NCBI RefSeq assembly: GCF_002221525.1
Contig: NZ_CP011028.1
Location: 2,987,001-3,051,000, forward strand
Length of the DNA stretch: 64,000 bases
From: Pseudoalteromonas espejiana DSM 9414
GTDB taxonomy: Bacteria; Pseudomonadota; Gammaproteobacteria; Enterobacterales; Alteromonadaceae
Direction: 5' to 3'
Shown: positions 17,343 to 25,680 of the stretch, piece after piece
Layout: each line of letters opens with the position of its first letter
Position numbering within the stretch: position 1 is the first letter of the stretch
Notes under the pieces: generated by a model
Seen by the model: only the letters and a program-made list of their open reading frames with translations
The model's database searches: none
What the model was told of the DNA's origin: nothing
Position numbers and translations under genes: made by a program

Positions 17343-17371
17343 AAAAAAACCGCTCATTGAGCGGTTTTTTT
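17343..17371. terminator. Bidirectional intrinsic terminator
   Basis: ACCGCTC pairs with GAGCGGT around ATT, flanked by A7 and T7, between convergent genes ending at 17320 and 17388. Confidence 0.93.
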
Positions 17372-17387
17372 ATTGCTTGGGTTTAAA

Positions 17388-18353
17388 TTATAAACCAAGC
17401 TTTTTAAGTTCAACTTCTACTAACTTAGCAGATAGTGGTACGTAACCGTCTTTTTCAACGATTTTTTGACCGTCTTTAGAAAGTACCATTTTTAAGAACT
17501 GAGCTTCAATTGGTGCAAGCGGCTTGTTAGGGTGCTTGTTCACGTACACGTATAAGAAACGAGACAGCGGGTACTTACCTTGTGCAACATTTTCTAAAGT
17601 AGCATCAACATAGTTAGTGCCTTTTTTAGATAGTGGCACAGTACGTACGCCTGATGTTTTATAACCAATACCTGAGTAACCAATCGCGTTTAATGAAGAA
17701 GAGATTGACTGTACAACAGACGCCGAACCTGGTTGCTCATTTACGTTGTTACGGAAATCACCTTTACATAGTGCTTTCTTTTTAAAGTAACCGTAAGTAC
17801 CTGATACAGAGTTACGTCCGTATAATTGAATGTCTTTAGCAGCCCAATCACCCGTTAAGCCAATGTCGCTCCAGCGGTTAACTTGATCTGATGCGCCACA
17901 CTTACGAGTAGAAGAAAAAACCGCATCTACTTGGTCAATACGTAAACCTTCAATTGGGTTATCTTTGTGAACAAATACCGCTAGTGCATCAATTGCTACA
18001 CGTACTTCAGTTGGCTTATAACCGTAACGTTTTTCAAACGCTTCGATTTCTTTTGATTTCATTTTACGGCTCATAGGTCCCATATTTGAGGTACCTTCGG
18101 TAAGTGCCGGTGGAGCAGTAGACGAACCTGCAGCCTGAATTTGAATGTTCACATTTGGGTAAATACGTTTGTACTCTTCAGCCCAAAAAGTCATCATGTT
18201 GGCTAACGTATCAGAACCTACAGATGAAAAGTTACCTGAAACACCGTTAATTTTTTGATATTCAGGAATTGCATCATCAAGTGCAACAGCCTGCGCAGAT
18301 ACTAAAGTTGTAACAGCCACACCCATTGCGGCAACTAAATTTTTAAATTTCAT
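17388..18353 (-). CDS. pstS: Phosphate-binding periplasmic protein (PstS family)
   Basis: Periplasmic phosphate-binding protein of 321 aa for a PstABC importer. The signal peptide ends near AQAVA at about residue 23. Phosphate-site signatures are [23 protein letters not shown] and the late [12 protein letters not shown]. The start is the ATG opening MKFKN, with GGAG upstream. It is transcribed after phoB and phoR from its own PHO-box promoter. No pstC, pstA or pstB follows, since a terminator closes the unit. Confidence 0.9.
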   Translation of the reverse strand: MKFKNLVAAMGVAVTTLVSAQAVALDDAIPEYQKINGVSGNFSSVGSDTLANMMTFWAEEYKRIYPNVNIQIQAAGSSTAPPALTEGTSNMGPMSRKMKSKEIEAFEKRYGYKPTEVRVAIDALAVFVHKDNPIEGLRIDQVDAVFSSTRKCGASDQVNRWSDIGLTGDWAAKDIQLYGRNSVSGTYGYFKKKALCKGDFRNNVNEQPGSASVVQSISSSLNAIGYSGIGYKTSGVRTVPLSKKGTNYVDATLENVAQGKYPLSRFLYVYVNKHPNKPLAPIEAQFLKMVLSKDGQKIVEKDGYVPLSAKLVEVELKKLGL

Positions 18354-18396
18354 GCGGGTTCTCCGATTTGTTCGTCCCATTTCCTAACTGCCGTCT

Positions 18397-18451
18397 ACTC
18401 TAAAGTGAGTACATGACAGTTAGATTACTCTTAAATGACACTTTTATGACT
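18397..18451 (-). promoter_or_regulatory. Double PHO box and -10 of pstS
   Basis: Read on the minus strand, AGTCAT, TGTCAT, AGTAAT and TGTCAT occur at exactly 11-base steps (plus-strand starts 18446, 18435, 18424, 18413). This is two adjacent PhoB sites in the CTGTCAT-N4-CTGTCAT style. A -10 like TAGAGT (18397-18402) begins 10 bases downstream, the usual PhoB-activated layout. Confidence 0.85.
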
Positions 18452-18467
18452 TAGCTTTTATTTGCGA

Positions 18468-19775
18468 TTATTTAGCTAAACTAACTAGCTTATCCTTTGA
18501 AAAATCGAAAGAAAAACTCGAGCCTTTGCCTAATTCACTACTAATATTTAATTGGCTATCATGGCGTGTAAGCACATGTTTGGTTATTGCTAACCCTAAA
18601 CCTGAGCCACCCGTGGTACGGCTTCTGGCTTTATCTACCCGATAAAATCGCTCGGTTAAACGGTTTATATGCTCCGGTGCAATACCGTCGCCATTATCTT
18701 CAACACTAAAATGTGCTTCATCTTCTTTACGCTGCCAGTTCACTATTATTTTTCCACCGGCTTTAGTGTAATGAATCGCATTAAATACTAAATTAGAAAA
18801 CGCGCTACGTAGCTCATCTTCTGAGCCTTTTATATCAAGCTCATTGTCTATATTAAAAATGAGTTCATGGCCTTTATCTTGATTAATAGAGTGAGCCTCG
18901 GTTTTTATATAATTAAGCATTTGCGGTACATTTATCGCTTTGTCGTTATCTTGCTTACGAGCGCCTTCAATACGAGAAAGTGATAACAGCTGATTTACTA
19001 AGCTGTCCATGCGCTTACATTGTTCAAGCATAGTATTTTGCGCTTTGTTCCACATTGCAGGCGGCGGCATCATGTCGCCATCCATCATCTCAAGATAACC
19101 TGTTACCACAGTAAGCGGCGTTCGTAGCTCATGCGATACATTGGCAACAAAGTCTTTGCGCATTTGCTCAAGCTGCTTTAAGCGTGTTACATCACGTACA
19201 ACCACCATAAGCTGGGTACTGGCATAAGGCATTACCCTAAATTCAAGCACTTGGTCGACTATGTTGCCGTTATCAAGCTCTAAAGGGTCTTCAAACTCCC
19301 CTCGATGCATATATTTAGCAAACTTAGGTTCGCGGATTAAATTATCAAGGCGTTGCCCGTGATCAGTAGGCCATTGTAGCCCGAGTACCTTCAGGGCAAG
19401 TTGATTACACCATACAATGCTCAAGTCATTTTGCAGTACCACAACAGCATCGGGTACTGCCTCTGCGCCATCACGAAATCGGCGTATTAAATCGGCTAAC
19501 TCGTTACGCTTTTTTCGATTACGGTGTTGTAAATGGTATATGCCTTCAAATACTTGTTCCCACGCGCCCTCGCCTTCTGGCGGATTAAAGCTGCGCTGAT
19601 TTAAAAGCCAATCACTTAAGCGATATAGTTGATGGTAATGCCATACGAGGAGAGAAGTTGTGCCTAAAAATAAAAGCAAAAATGGTGCACCAACAAGTAC
19701 ACCAATTAACAATAAGGGCAAAAAATAGATAAACAGGCGCTTTGCTAACGCCTGCTTGTTAACAACTCGATACAT
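18468..19775 (-). CDS. phoR: Phosphate regulon sensor kinase PhoR
   Basis: Inner-membrane histidine kinase of 435 aa. Two close N-terminal membrane segments (about 12-45) precede a PAS domain (about 100-190, with DAVVVLQNDLSIVWCN). The HisKA motif NVSHELRTPLTVVTGY and an HATPase with NLVFNAIHYT, DNGDGI and GGSGLGLA follow. It controls PhoB according to phosphate supply through PstSCAB-PhoU. It is 54 bases after phoB on the same strand. Confidence 0.95.
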   Translation of the reverse strand: MYRVVNKQALAKRLFIYFLPLLLIGVLVGAPFLLLFLGTTSLLVWHYHQLYRLSDWLLNQRSFNPPEGEGAWEQVFEGIYHLQHRNRKKRNELADLIRRFRDGAEAVPDAVVVLQNDLSIVWCNQLALKVLGLQWPTDHGQRLDNLIREPKFAKYMHRGEFEDPLELDNGNIVDQVLEFRVMPYASTQLMVVVRDVTRLKQLEQMRKDFVANVSHELRTPLTVVTGYLEMMDGDMMPPPAMWNKAQNTMLEQCKRMDSLVNQLLSLSRIEGARKQDNDKAINVPQMLNYIKTEAHSINQDKGHELIFNIDNELDIKGSEDELRSAFSNLVFNAIHYTKAGGKIIVNWQRKEDEAHFSVEDNGDGIAPEHINRLTERFYRVDKARSRTTGGSGLGLAITKHVLTRHDSQLNISSELGKGSSFSFDFSKDKLVSLAK

Positions 19776-19829
19776 ACACTCACTTTACCTTAGAGTAGTA
19801 CTTTACAAGCAAGCAAAGCTGTAAGTACG

Positions 19830-20519
19830 TTATAATTTGCTTGAAAAACGATAACCTGCGCCACGTACAGTTTGTACTAAACGGTCATGTCCAAGTGGTG
19901 CAATCGCTTTACGCAAGCGACGAATATGCACATCAACAGTACGGTCTTCTACGTAAACATTAGTTCCCCACACATGATCTAGCAGCTGCTCACGGCTATA
20001 AACACGCTCTGGATGAGTCATAAAAAAATGTAATAATCTAAATTCTGTAGGCCCCATATCAAGCTCGCTACCCTCAGAGGTTACACGGTGTGATATTGGG
20101 TCTAAACGCAGGCCATGCACTTCAATGGCCTCTTCTAAAGAGGTTGGCGATACACGACGAATAACCGCTTTAATACGCGCCATTAATTCTTTAGGAGAAA
20201 ATGGTTTAGTTACGTAGTCATCTGCGCCTACTTCTAGTCCGCGTACTTTGTCTTCTTCTTCACCGCGGGCCGTCAGCATAATAATTGGAATTTGACGGGT
20301 ATATTCGCTTTGCTTAAATTGCTTAGCAATTTGAATACCGCTACCGCCAGGTAACATCCAATCAAGTAAAACCATATCTGGGTACGGTTCGACCATGGCT
20401 GCAATGGCAGAGTCGTAATCTTCTGCTTCAATTGCCTGAAATCCATTTTGCTCTAATACAAAAACTAACATCTCTCTGATAGGAGCTTCATCATCTACGA
20501 CTAGTACTTTACGTGACAT
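19830..20519 (-). CDS. phoB: Phosphate regulon response regulator PhoB
   Basis: OmpR-type regulator of 229 aa. The receiver has Asp9/Asp10, phospho-acceptor Asp53 and Lys in TKPFSP. The winged-helix domain ends with [13 protein letters not shown] and VRGAGYRF. It activates pho promoters during phosphate starvation. A PHO box lies just upstream, predicting positive autoregulation of phoBR. Confidence 0.96.
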   Translation of the reverse strand: MSRKVLVVDDEAPIREMLVFVLEQNGFQAIEAEDYDSAIAAMVEPYPDMVLLDWMLPGGSGIQIAKQFKQSEYTRQIPIIMLTARGEEEDKVRGLEVGADDYVTKPFSPKELMARIKAVIRRVSPTSLEEAIEVHGLRLDPISHRVTSEGSELDMGPTEFRLLHFFMTHPERVYSREQLLDHVWGTNVYVEDRTVDVHIRRLRKAIAPLGHDRLVQTVRGAGYRFSSKL

Positions 20520-20560
20520 TCCAAATTATCTCTTACGCTATCGAATTAGTTTTCATTATT

Positions 20561-20588
20561 ATGACTAAGTATGACATTTTTATGAAAG
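20561..20588 (-). promoter_or_regulatory. PHO box upstream of phoB
   Basis: On the minus strand TTTCAT, TGTCAT and AGTCAT follow at steps of 11 and 10 bases (plus-strand starts 20582, 20571, 20561), about 40-70 bases before the phoB ATG. It fits autoregulation by PhoB. Confidence 0.72.
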
Positions 20589-20728
20589 TGTAACGTGTAA
20601 ATTAAAATCATGGTAAAAAAAACACAAATTTGTGACAAAACTTCCCATTAAGGTCATATTTTTAAAAGTATTTTGATTATTTATACAGTTAAAAACATAT
20701 TTAAAAACGATTACAGTTTTATTTCGTG

Positions 20729-21107
20729 TGGCTATAAATTGGATCTTTTTGATGGATCATTGCTTTACTAACTTAACTGGCAAACTTTATTTTTTGCAAA
20801 ATATTAGTAAATACAGCTAAGCATTCGCTCAAAAATAGATCGGTTTTTTACTAAGGGCTATGTGAAAGATCAGAGTTTTACCAAGCAGATCGGTTTTGAG
20901 ATCACAGTTATACTTAGTCAAATCGCTAAGTAACTGATTAGTTGTTTAAATAAAAAACGATCAGATTATTTATAGCTCAAAATCAGCCTTAAAATTGGCG
21001 GCGCTTAGTAAATTAATGATCCAAAAAATACATGTGTTAGTAAATGCGTGATCCCAAATAACCGGGTTAGTAATACAGTGATCTCAGCATAATAAAATTG
21101 ATAGCCA
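20729..21107. repeat. Mirrored array of GATC-N5-TTTACTAA repeats with inverted ends
   Basis: A 17-base motif GATC-N5-TTTACTAA occurs in one orientation at 20755, 20838 and 20868 (last with one mismatch), with a weaker copy at 20900. It occurs in the opposite orientation, TTAGTAAA-N5-GATC, at 21005, 21037 and 21067 (last with one mismatch), with a weak copy at 20946. The outer edges TGGCTATAAATT (20729) and AATTGATAGCCA (ending 21107) are inverted repeats with one mismatch and start/end TG...CA. No transposase and no target-site duplication are visible. It could be a non-autonomous element with multiple transposase-binding sites, or a regulator-binding array. Confidence 0.6.
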
Positions 21108-21111
21108 TTAA

Positions 21112-21140
21112 AAAAGCCAGCAACTAAGTTACTGGCTTTT
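21112..21140 (-). terminator. Intrinsic terminator after fba
   Basis: AAAAGCCAG pairs with CTGGCTTTT with further AAC/GTT pairing inside; on the minus strand it ends in a T-run. It lies 24 bases beyond the fba stop. Confidence 0.88.
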
Positions 21141-21164
21141 AAATAAATTGCTTACAAAGTGGTG

Positions 21165-22229
21165 TTATCTAATTTTTGGGTCTAGTTCGCCGCTTAAGTA
21201 TTTAAGGTGCATGTCGTCCAGTGAAATTGGCTTAATTTTACCAGCCTGTCCTGCTGTACCAAACGAGTTGTAACGCGCTACACATATCTCTGTCATCGCT
21301 TTGGTCGCTTCAGCTAGGTATTTACGCGGGTCAAAGTTAGATGGGTTAAGCGCCATATGGCGGCGAATAGCACCGGTAGACGCTAAACGTAAGTCTGTAT
21401 CTATATTTACTTTACGTACGCCGAATTTGATCCCTTCTACAATTTGCTCTACTGGCACACCGTAGGTTTCAGGAATTTCACCACCGTATTGGTTTATGAT
21501 CTCCAACCAGTCTTGCGGCACCGACGACGATCCGTGCATTACTAAATGCGTATCAGGAATACGTGCATGGATCTCTTTAATACGATCAATCGCTAAAATG
21601 TCATCTGTTGGCGGGCGCGTAAACTTGTAAGCCCCGTGCGAAGTACCGCAAGCAATAGCCAGCGCATCAACATGGGTTTTATTTACAAAGTCAGCGGCTT
21701 CTTCAGGGTCGGTAAGCATTTGGTCAGTAGTAAGCTTTCCTTCTGCGCCTACACCATCTTCTTCGCCCGCTTCACCTGTTTCAAGTGAGCCAAGTACACC
21801 TAACTCGCCTTCAACCGACACACCACAGGCGTGCGCCATAGCAACGGTTTCGCGTGTTACATCTACATTGTATTCGTAGCTTGAAGGGGTTTTTCCATCA
21901 GTCATTAGTGAGCCATCCATCATTACTGATGAAAAGCCAAGTTGAATTGAGCGTTGGCAAACACCTGGCGAGGTGCCGTGATCTTGATGCATTACTACAG
22001 GAATGTGCGGCCATTCTTCAACGGCTGCTAAAATCATGTGGCGGATAAATGGAGCACCAGCGTAAGCACGTGCGCCTGCTGATCCTTGAACAATTACTGG
22101 GCTGTTTGTTTTATCAGCCGCTTCCATTATTGCGCGCATTTGCTCTTGGTTATTCACGTTAAAGGCTGGAACGCCGTAACCGTGTTCAGCTGCATGATCT
22201 AAAAGTTGTCGCATACTGATTAAAGCCAT
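21165..22229 (-). CDS. fba: Fructose-bisphosphate aldolase, class II
   Basis: Zinc-dependent glycolytic and gluconeogenic aldolase of 354 aa. The N-terminal [11 protein letters not shown], the metal segment [10 protein letters not shown], the acidic stretch [19 protein letters not shown] and the late [14 protein letters not shown] are characteristic of the class II subgroup of 340-360 residues. Last gene of epd-pgk-fba, ending at a good terminator. Confidence 0.95.
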   Translation of the reverse strand: MALISMRQLLDHAAEHGYGVPAFNVNNQEQMRAIMEAADKTNSPVIVQGSAGARAYAGAPFIRHMILAAVEEWPHIPVVMHQDHGTSPGVCQRSIQLGFSSVMMDGSLMTDGKTPSSYEYNVDVTRETVAMAHACGVSVEGELGVLGSLETGEAGEEDGVGAEGKLTTDQMLTDPEEAADFVNKTHVDALAIACGTSHGAYKFTRPPTDDILAIDRIKEIHARIPDTHLVMHGSSSVPQDWLEIINQYGGEIPETYGVPVEQIVEGIKFGVRKVNIDTDLRLASTGAIRRHMALNPSNFDPRKYLAEATKAMTEICVARYNSFGTAGQAGKIKPISLDDMHLKYLSGELDPKIR

Positions 22230-22292
22230 TGGGTATTCTCCAATTTATCGACAGCAGTCTCCTGCCATCTAGTTTGAACGGATTTGTTAGTT

Positions 22293-22311
22293 TGGCGCAA
22301 TCACTGCGCCA
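22293..22311 (-). other. Hairpin between pgk and fba
   Basis: TGGCGCA pairs perfectly with TGCGCCA around ATCAC, without a T-run. It may be an mRNA-processing or stabilising hairpin in the pgk-fba gap. Confidence 0.45.
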
Positions 22312-22393
22312 CGAACCATCACAACTAAAGCTGCAAAGTTTCGTCATAATTAACTATTAAATAAGGGTGAGAGGTATTTAATAATTAATCGTT

Positions 22394-22413
22394 GGTGAGG
22401 GTTTCCCCTCACC
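22394..22413 (-). terminator. GC-rich hairpin after pgk
   Basis: GGTGAGGG pairs with CCCTCACC around TTTC, 15 bases beyond the pgk stop. The downstream side is AT-rich but lacks a clean T-run, so partial termination or 3'-end protection is likely. Confidence 0.55.
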
Positions 22414-22427
22414 ATACACGGCTAAAT

Positions 22428-23603
22428 TTATTTAGCGCGCGACTCTAGCATTTCTACTGCTGGAAGTTTCTTGCCTTCTAAAAACTCTAAGAACGCACCA
22501 CCCCCAGTTGAAATGTAAGATACTTTATCGGCAATGCCGTACTTATCAATAGCAGCTAAAGTGTCGCCACCACCTGCAATTGAAAACGCGTTTGAATTTG
22601 CAATTGCTTGTGCAATAGCACGTGTGCCATTACCAAACTGATCAAACTCAAATACGCCAACAGGGCCATTCCATACTACAGTACCTGCGTTTGCTATAAT
22701 TTTAGCAAGCTGGTTAGCTGTATCTGGTCCAATATCAAAAATCATGTCATCGCTTGTTACTTCGCTTACATCTTTAAGCGTAGCAACTGCTGAGTCTGAA
22801 AACTCATTACCAACAACTACATCGGTAGGAACCGGAATTTCGCCATCGTTTTGTTTAGCTGCTGCACATAAACGGTTTGCTTCATCCATTAAATCAGCTT
22901 CATATAGTGATTTACCAACCGGGTGGCCCGCAGCTGCAATAAAGGTATTGGCAATACCGCCACCTGTTACTAGCTGATCAACAATTGTTGAAAGCGAGTC
23001 TAAAACAGTTAATTTAGTCGATACTTTAGAACCACCAACAATGGCCACTAATGGGCGAGCTGGGTTATCAAGTGCTTTACCTAATGCTTCAAGCTCAGCT
23101 GAAAGTAAAGGGCCTGCACACGCTACATCGGCAAATAAGCCAACGCCATGTGTAGAGGCTTGTGCACGGTGAGCCGTACCAAATGCATCCATTACATATA
23201 CATCACACAGTGCTGCAAGTTGTTTTGATAACGCTTCATCGTTCTTCTTTTCGCCTTTGTTAAAGCGCACATTTTCAAACACAACAACTTCGTTATCGGC
23301 AACTTCAACGCCGTTTAAGTAGTCTTTTTCAAGGCGTACAGTTTGCTCAAGTGCATCGTTTAGGTAATCGGCTACAGGGGCAAGCGAAAACTCATCATCG
23401 TACTCGCCTTCTGTTGGGCGGCCAAGGTGTGACATAACCATTACTTTAGCGCCTTTTTCAAGGGCTAGCTTAATAGTAGGCAGTGCAGCACGAATACGCG
23501 CATCTGAGGTCACTTTACCTGCTTTAACTGGTACATTTAAATCTTCACGAATTAATACGCGCTTGCCGTTTAAATCTAAATCTGCCATTTTTATGACCGA
23601 CAT
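22428..23603 (-). CDS. pgk: Phosphoglycerate kinase
   Basis: Glycolytic enzyme of 391 aa transferring phosphate from 1,3-bisphosphoglycerate to ADP. It has [27 protein letters not shown] stretch [14 protein letters not shown] and the late GGGDTLAAI and [20 protein letters not shown] lies before the ATG. Middle gene of epd-pgk-fba. Confidence 0.96.
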   Translation of the reverse strand: MSVIKMADLDLNGKRVLIREDLNVPVKAGKVTSDARIRAALPTIKLALEKGAKVMVMSHLGRPTEGEYDDEFSLAPVADYLNDALEQTVRLEKDYLNGVEVADNEVVVFENVRFNKGEKKNDEALSKQLAALCDVYVMDAFGTAHRAQASTHGVGLFADVACAGPLLSAELEALGKALDNPARPLVAIVGGSKVSTKLTVLDSLSTIVDQLVTGGGIANTFIAAAGHPVGKSLYEADLMDEANRLCAAAKQNDGEIPVPTDVVVGNEFSDSAVATLKDVSEVTSDDMIFDIGPDTANQLAKIIANAGTVVWNGPVGVFEFDQFGNGTRAIAQAIANSNAFSIAGGGDTLAAIDKYGIADKVSYISTGGGAFLEFLEGKKLPAVEMLESRAK

Positions 23604-23668
23604 AACATCTCCTTAGTTAACGATACTTGAACCTGAAAAATAAATTTTAAAATTATTATAAAATACGT

Positions 23669-24679
23669 TTACTTAGCCATCATCGCACGTGCTGTATCTA
23701 GCATGCGATTGGCAAAACCCCACTCATTGTCACACCAAACAAGTAACTTTATCAGCCTTTTATGACTAACACGTGTCTGCGTGCCATCAATAATACAAGA
23801 ATGCGGGTCGTGATTAAAATCAACCGATACCAGTGGCTCTTCGGTGTAACTTAAAATACCTTCTAAGCGGTCTTTTGCTTGTGCTTTAAGTGCATTATTA
23901 ACCGCGTTTAAATCTACATCGGCGTTTACTGTAACACTTAAATCCATCGCTGTTACGTTAATCGTTGGTACGCGAACCGCGATGGCTTCAAAGCGACCTT
24001 TAAATTTTGGCAAAATACGGTCTATACCACGCGCAAGCTTTGTATCTACAGGAATAATAGACTGACTCGCAGCGCGAGTACGGCGTAAATCATGATGATA
24101 CGCATCAATTACTTGTTGATCGTTCATTGAAGCATGAATAGTAGTAATAGCGCCCGACTCAATGCCAAACGCATCATCTAGCACTTTAATAACGGGTACC
24201 ACACAGTTAGTGGTACACGAGCCATTTGATACAATAGTGTGTTCGGTTTTAAGCTCATCGTCGTTAATGCCATACACAATAGTGGCATCTACGTCGTTAT
24301 CAGCTGGATGAGAAAACAACACCTTTTTAGCACCCGCGGTAATATGTAATTGTGCATGCTCACGCGAGTGATAAACACCGGTACATTCAAGTACTACATC
24401 TACATCAAGGGTTTGCCAAGGTAATTCTACTGGGTTTTCTTCACAAAATAGTGCAATGGTATCGCCTGCAACACTAATGGTGTCTTCACCAAGCTTTACA
24501 GGAAAAGAAAAACGACCGTGGGATGTGTCGTATTTTAATAAATGAGCAATAGCTTCAGGGTCAGCAAGTTCGTTAATCGCAACAACTTTTATCTCGTCGC
24601 TCAAACCTGACTCGTACAACGCGCGGACAATATTTCGACCAATACGACCAAAACCATTTATTGCAAGTTTGATTGCCAT
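23669..24679 (-). CDS. epd: Erythrose-4-phosphate dehydrogenase
   Basis: NAD-dependent dehydrogenase of 336 aa that makes 4-phosphoerythronate for pyridoxal phosphate synthesis. GAPDH-like fold: [16 protein letters not shown], active-site SNGSCTTNC with the catalytic Cys, and a C-terminal [14 protein letters not shown]. Position before pgk and fba is the classic epd-pgk-fba operon. It could act as a glyceraldehyde-3-phosphate dehydrogenase, but residues such as the [24 protein letters not shown] stretch favour Epd. Confidence 0.9.
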   Translation of the reverse strand: MAIKLAINGFGRIGRNIVRALYESGLSDEIKVVAINELADPEAIAHLLKYDTSHGRFSFPVKLGEDTISVAGDTIALFCEENPVELPWQTLDVDVVLECTGVYHSREHAQLHITAGAKKVLFSHPADNDVDATIVYGINDDELKTEHTIVSNGSCTTNCVVPVIKVLDDAFGIESGAITTIHASMNDQQVIDAYHHDLRRTRAASQSIIPVDTKLARGIDRILPKFKGRFEAIAVRVPTINVTAMDLSVTVNADVDLNAVNNALKAQAKDRLEGILSYTEEPLVSVDFNHDPHSCIIDGTQTRVSHKRLIKLLVWCDNEWGFANRMLDTARAMMAK

Positions 24680-25020
24680 GAAATATAAAATCCACTCTCT
24701 TTACGTGCAGACAAAGGCATCAATGCCTTTTAGATGGCTGTATTGTAATCGACCTTGAACATTTTTATAAGAGGGAGCGATTAGAAACTTTAAATTAATA
24801 AACCTTTTAATATCAATATTAATAAGCAAAATTAGTTAACAGCATTTATATCCTTCTAATTAAACAATAAAAGTCTTAGTCCTTTAGTCTAATTTATAGA
24901 ATTAACATTGAATTTTAATCTAATCGGGTTATGTTATTAAAATCAAAAAATTTACCTTTTCTTAAAAGTAAATTATCAAAATAAAAGATCATTTATCTAA
25001 ACTTTAGGTTAGAAAATAAA
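24680..25020. other. Divergent intergenic region epd / CrbR-like gene
   Basis: 341 bases, very AT-rich, no gene. It contains the candidate regulator box at 24876-24891. I cannot place promoters for either flank confidently. Confidence 0.65.
24876..24891 (+). promoter_or_regulatory. Candidate CrbR-like operator, copy 1
   Basis: TTAGTCCTTTAGTCTA, two TTAGTC half-sites 8 bases apart, lies about 130-145 bases before the regulator ATG. An identical 16-mer occurs in reverse orientation at 29324-29339 before the porin gene. Confidence 0.5.
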
Positions 25021-25680
25021 ATGACAACACACACAAAAATTATCATTGCAGATGATCACCCCCTGTTTAGGCAAGCATTGTCGCTAATGCTTACCTCAAG
25101 CTTTACTGACTCTTCATTGCTTGAGGCACAAACTATCGCCGAACTAGAACAAGCACTTATTGATACACCCGACATCGACCTTATTTTATTAGATTTAGAT
25201 ATACCCGGTGCGGAGGGGTTTAATACACTTAATAACATTCGCCTTAAATACCCCCATATCGCGGTAGTAGTTATCTCTGGGTTTGAAGAGTCTGAAACCA
25301 TTAATAAGGCAATAGAATTTGGGGCTGCTGGTTTCATACCTAAATCCACTCCCGTTAACGACATGGTAGCTGCACTTAATAGCATTATTAATGGTGAGCT
25401 TTGGGTTCCCGCTTATGCATTAAAACAAGGATCTCAGCAAGATAAAGAAGAAAGTAAAATTTCAACACTCACCAATCAACAACGAAAAATACTCTTTATG
25501 CTGGCTGATGGGCTACTCAATAAACAAATTGCGTATGACCTAAACCTGTCTGAATCGACAATAAAGAGCCATGTGAGTACCATTTTTTTAAAGCTGGGTG
25601 TTAAAAACCGTACTCAAGCCGTTATTTTGCTAAACCACCATAAGCATGAACATGACTTTTTTACTCATAACACACCTTAA
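25021..25680 (+). CDS. LuxR-type response regulator, CrbR/ErdR-like
   Basis: NarL/FixJ-type response regulator of 219 aa. The receiver has Asp11/Asp12 and phospho-acceptor Asp58 (ILLDLDIPG); the LuxR helix-turn-helix covers about 145-205 (LNKQIAYDLNLSESTIKSHV). Relatives CrbR (Vibrio) and ErdR (Pseudomonas) work with symporter/kinase fusions to control acetate or alcohol use. Its stop codon overlaps that of the convergent hybrid kinase by 3-4 bases, which fixes the pairing. Predicted targets are the porin/ABC/ligase operon next door. Confidence 0.85.
   Translation: MTTHTKIIIADDHPLFRQALSLMLTSSFTDSSLLEAQTIAELEQALIDTPDIDLILLDLDIPGAEGFNTLNNIRLKYPHIAVVVISGFEESETINKAIEFGAAGFIPKSTPVNDMVAALNSIINGELWVPAYALKQGSQQDKEESKISTLTNQQRKILFMLADGLLNKQIAYDLNLSESTIKSHVSTIFLKLGVKNRTQAVILLNHHKHEHDFFTHNTP

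Larger units (their letters stand above)
20520..21164. other. 645-base intergenic region without genes
   Basis: The longest gene-free stretch in the window. From phoB outward it holds the PHO box (20561-20588), AT-rich sequence, the mirrored repeat array (20729-21107) and the fba terminator (21112-21140). No open frame of note and no RNA gene that I recognise. Confidence 0.8.

Noticed and set aside
20729..21107. CRISPR array
   Set aside because: The repeats are short, in two orientations and irregularly spaced, and no cas gene is present.
20729..21107. Complete insertion sequence
   Set aside because: No transposase frame fits within the 379 bases and no target-site duplication is visible.
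23669..24679. Glyceraldehyde-3-phosphate dehydrogenase (gapA)
   Set aside because: The epd-pgk-fba order and Epd-like residues favour erythrose-4-phosphate dehydrogenase.
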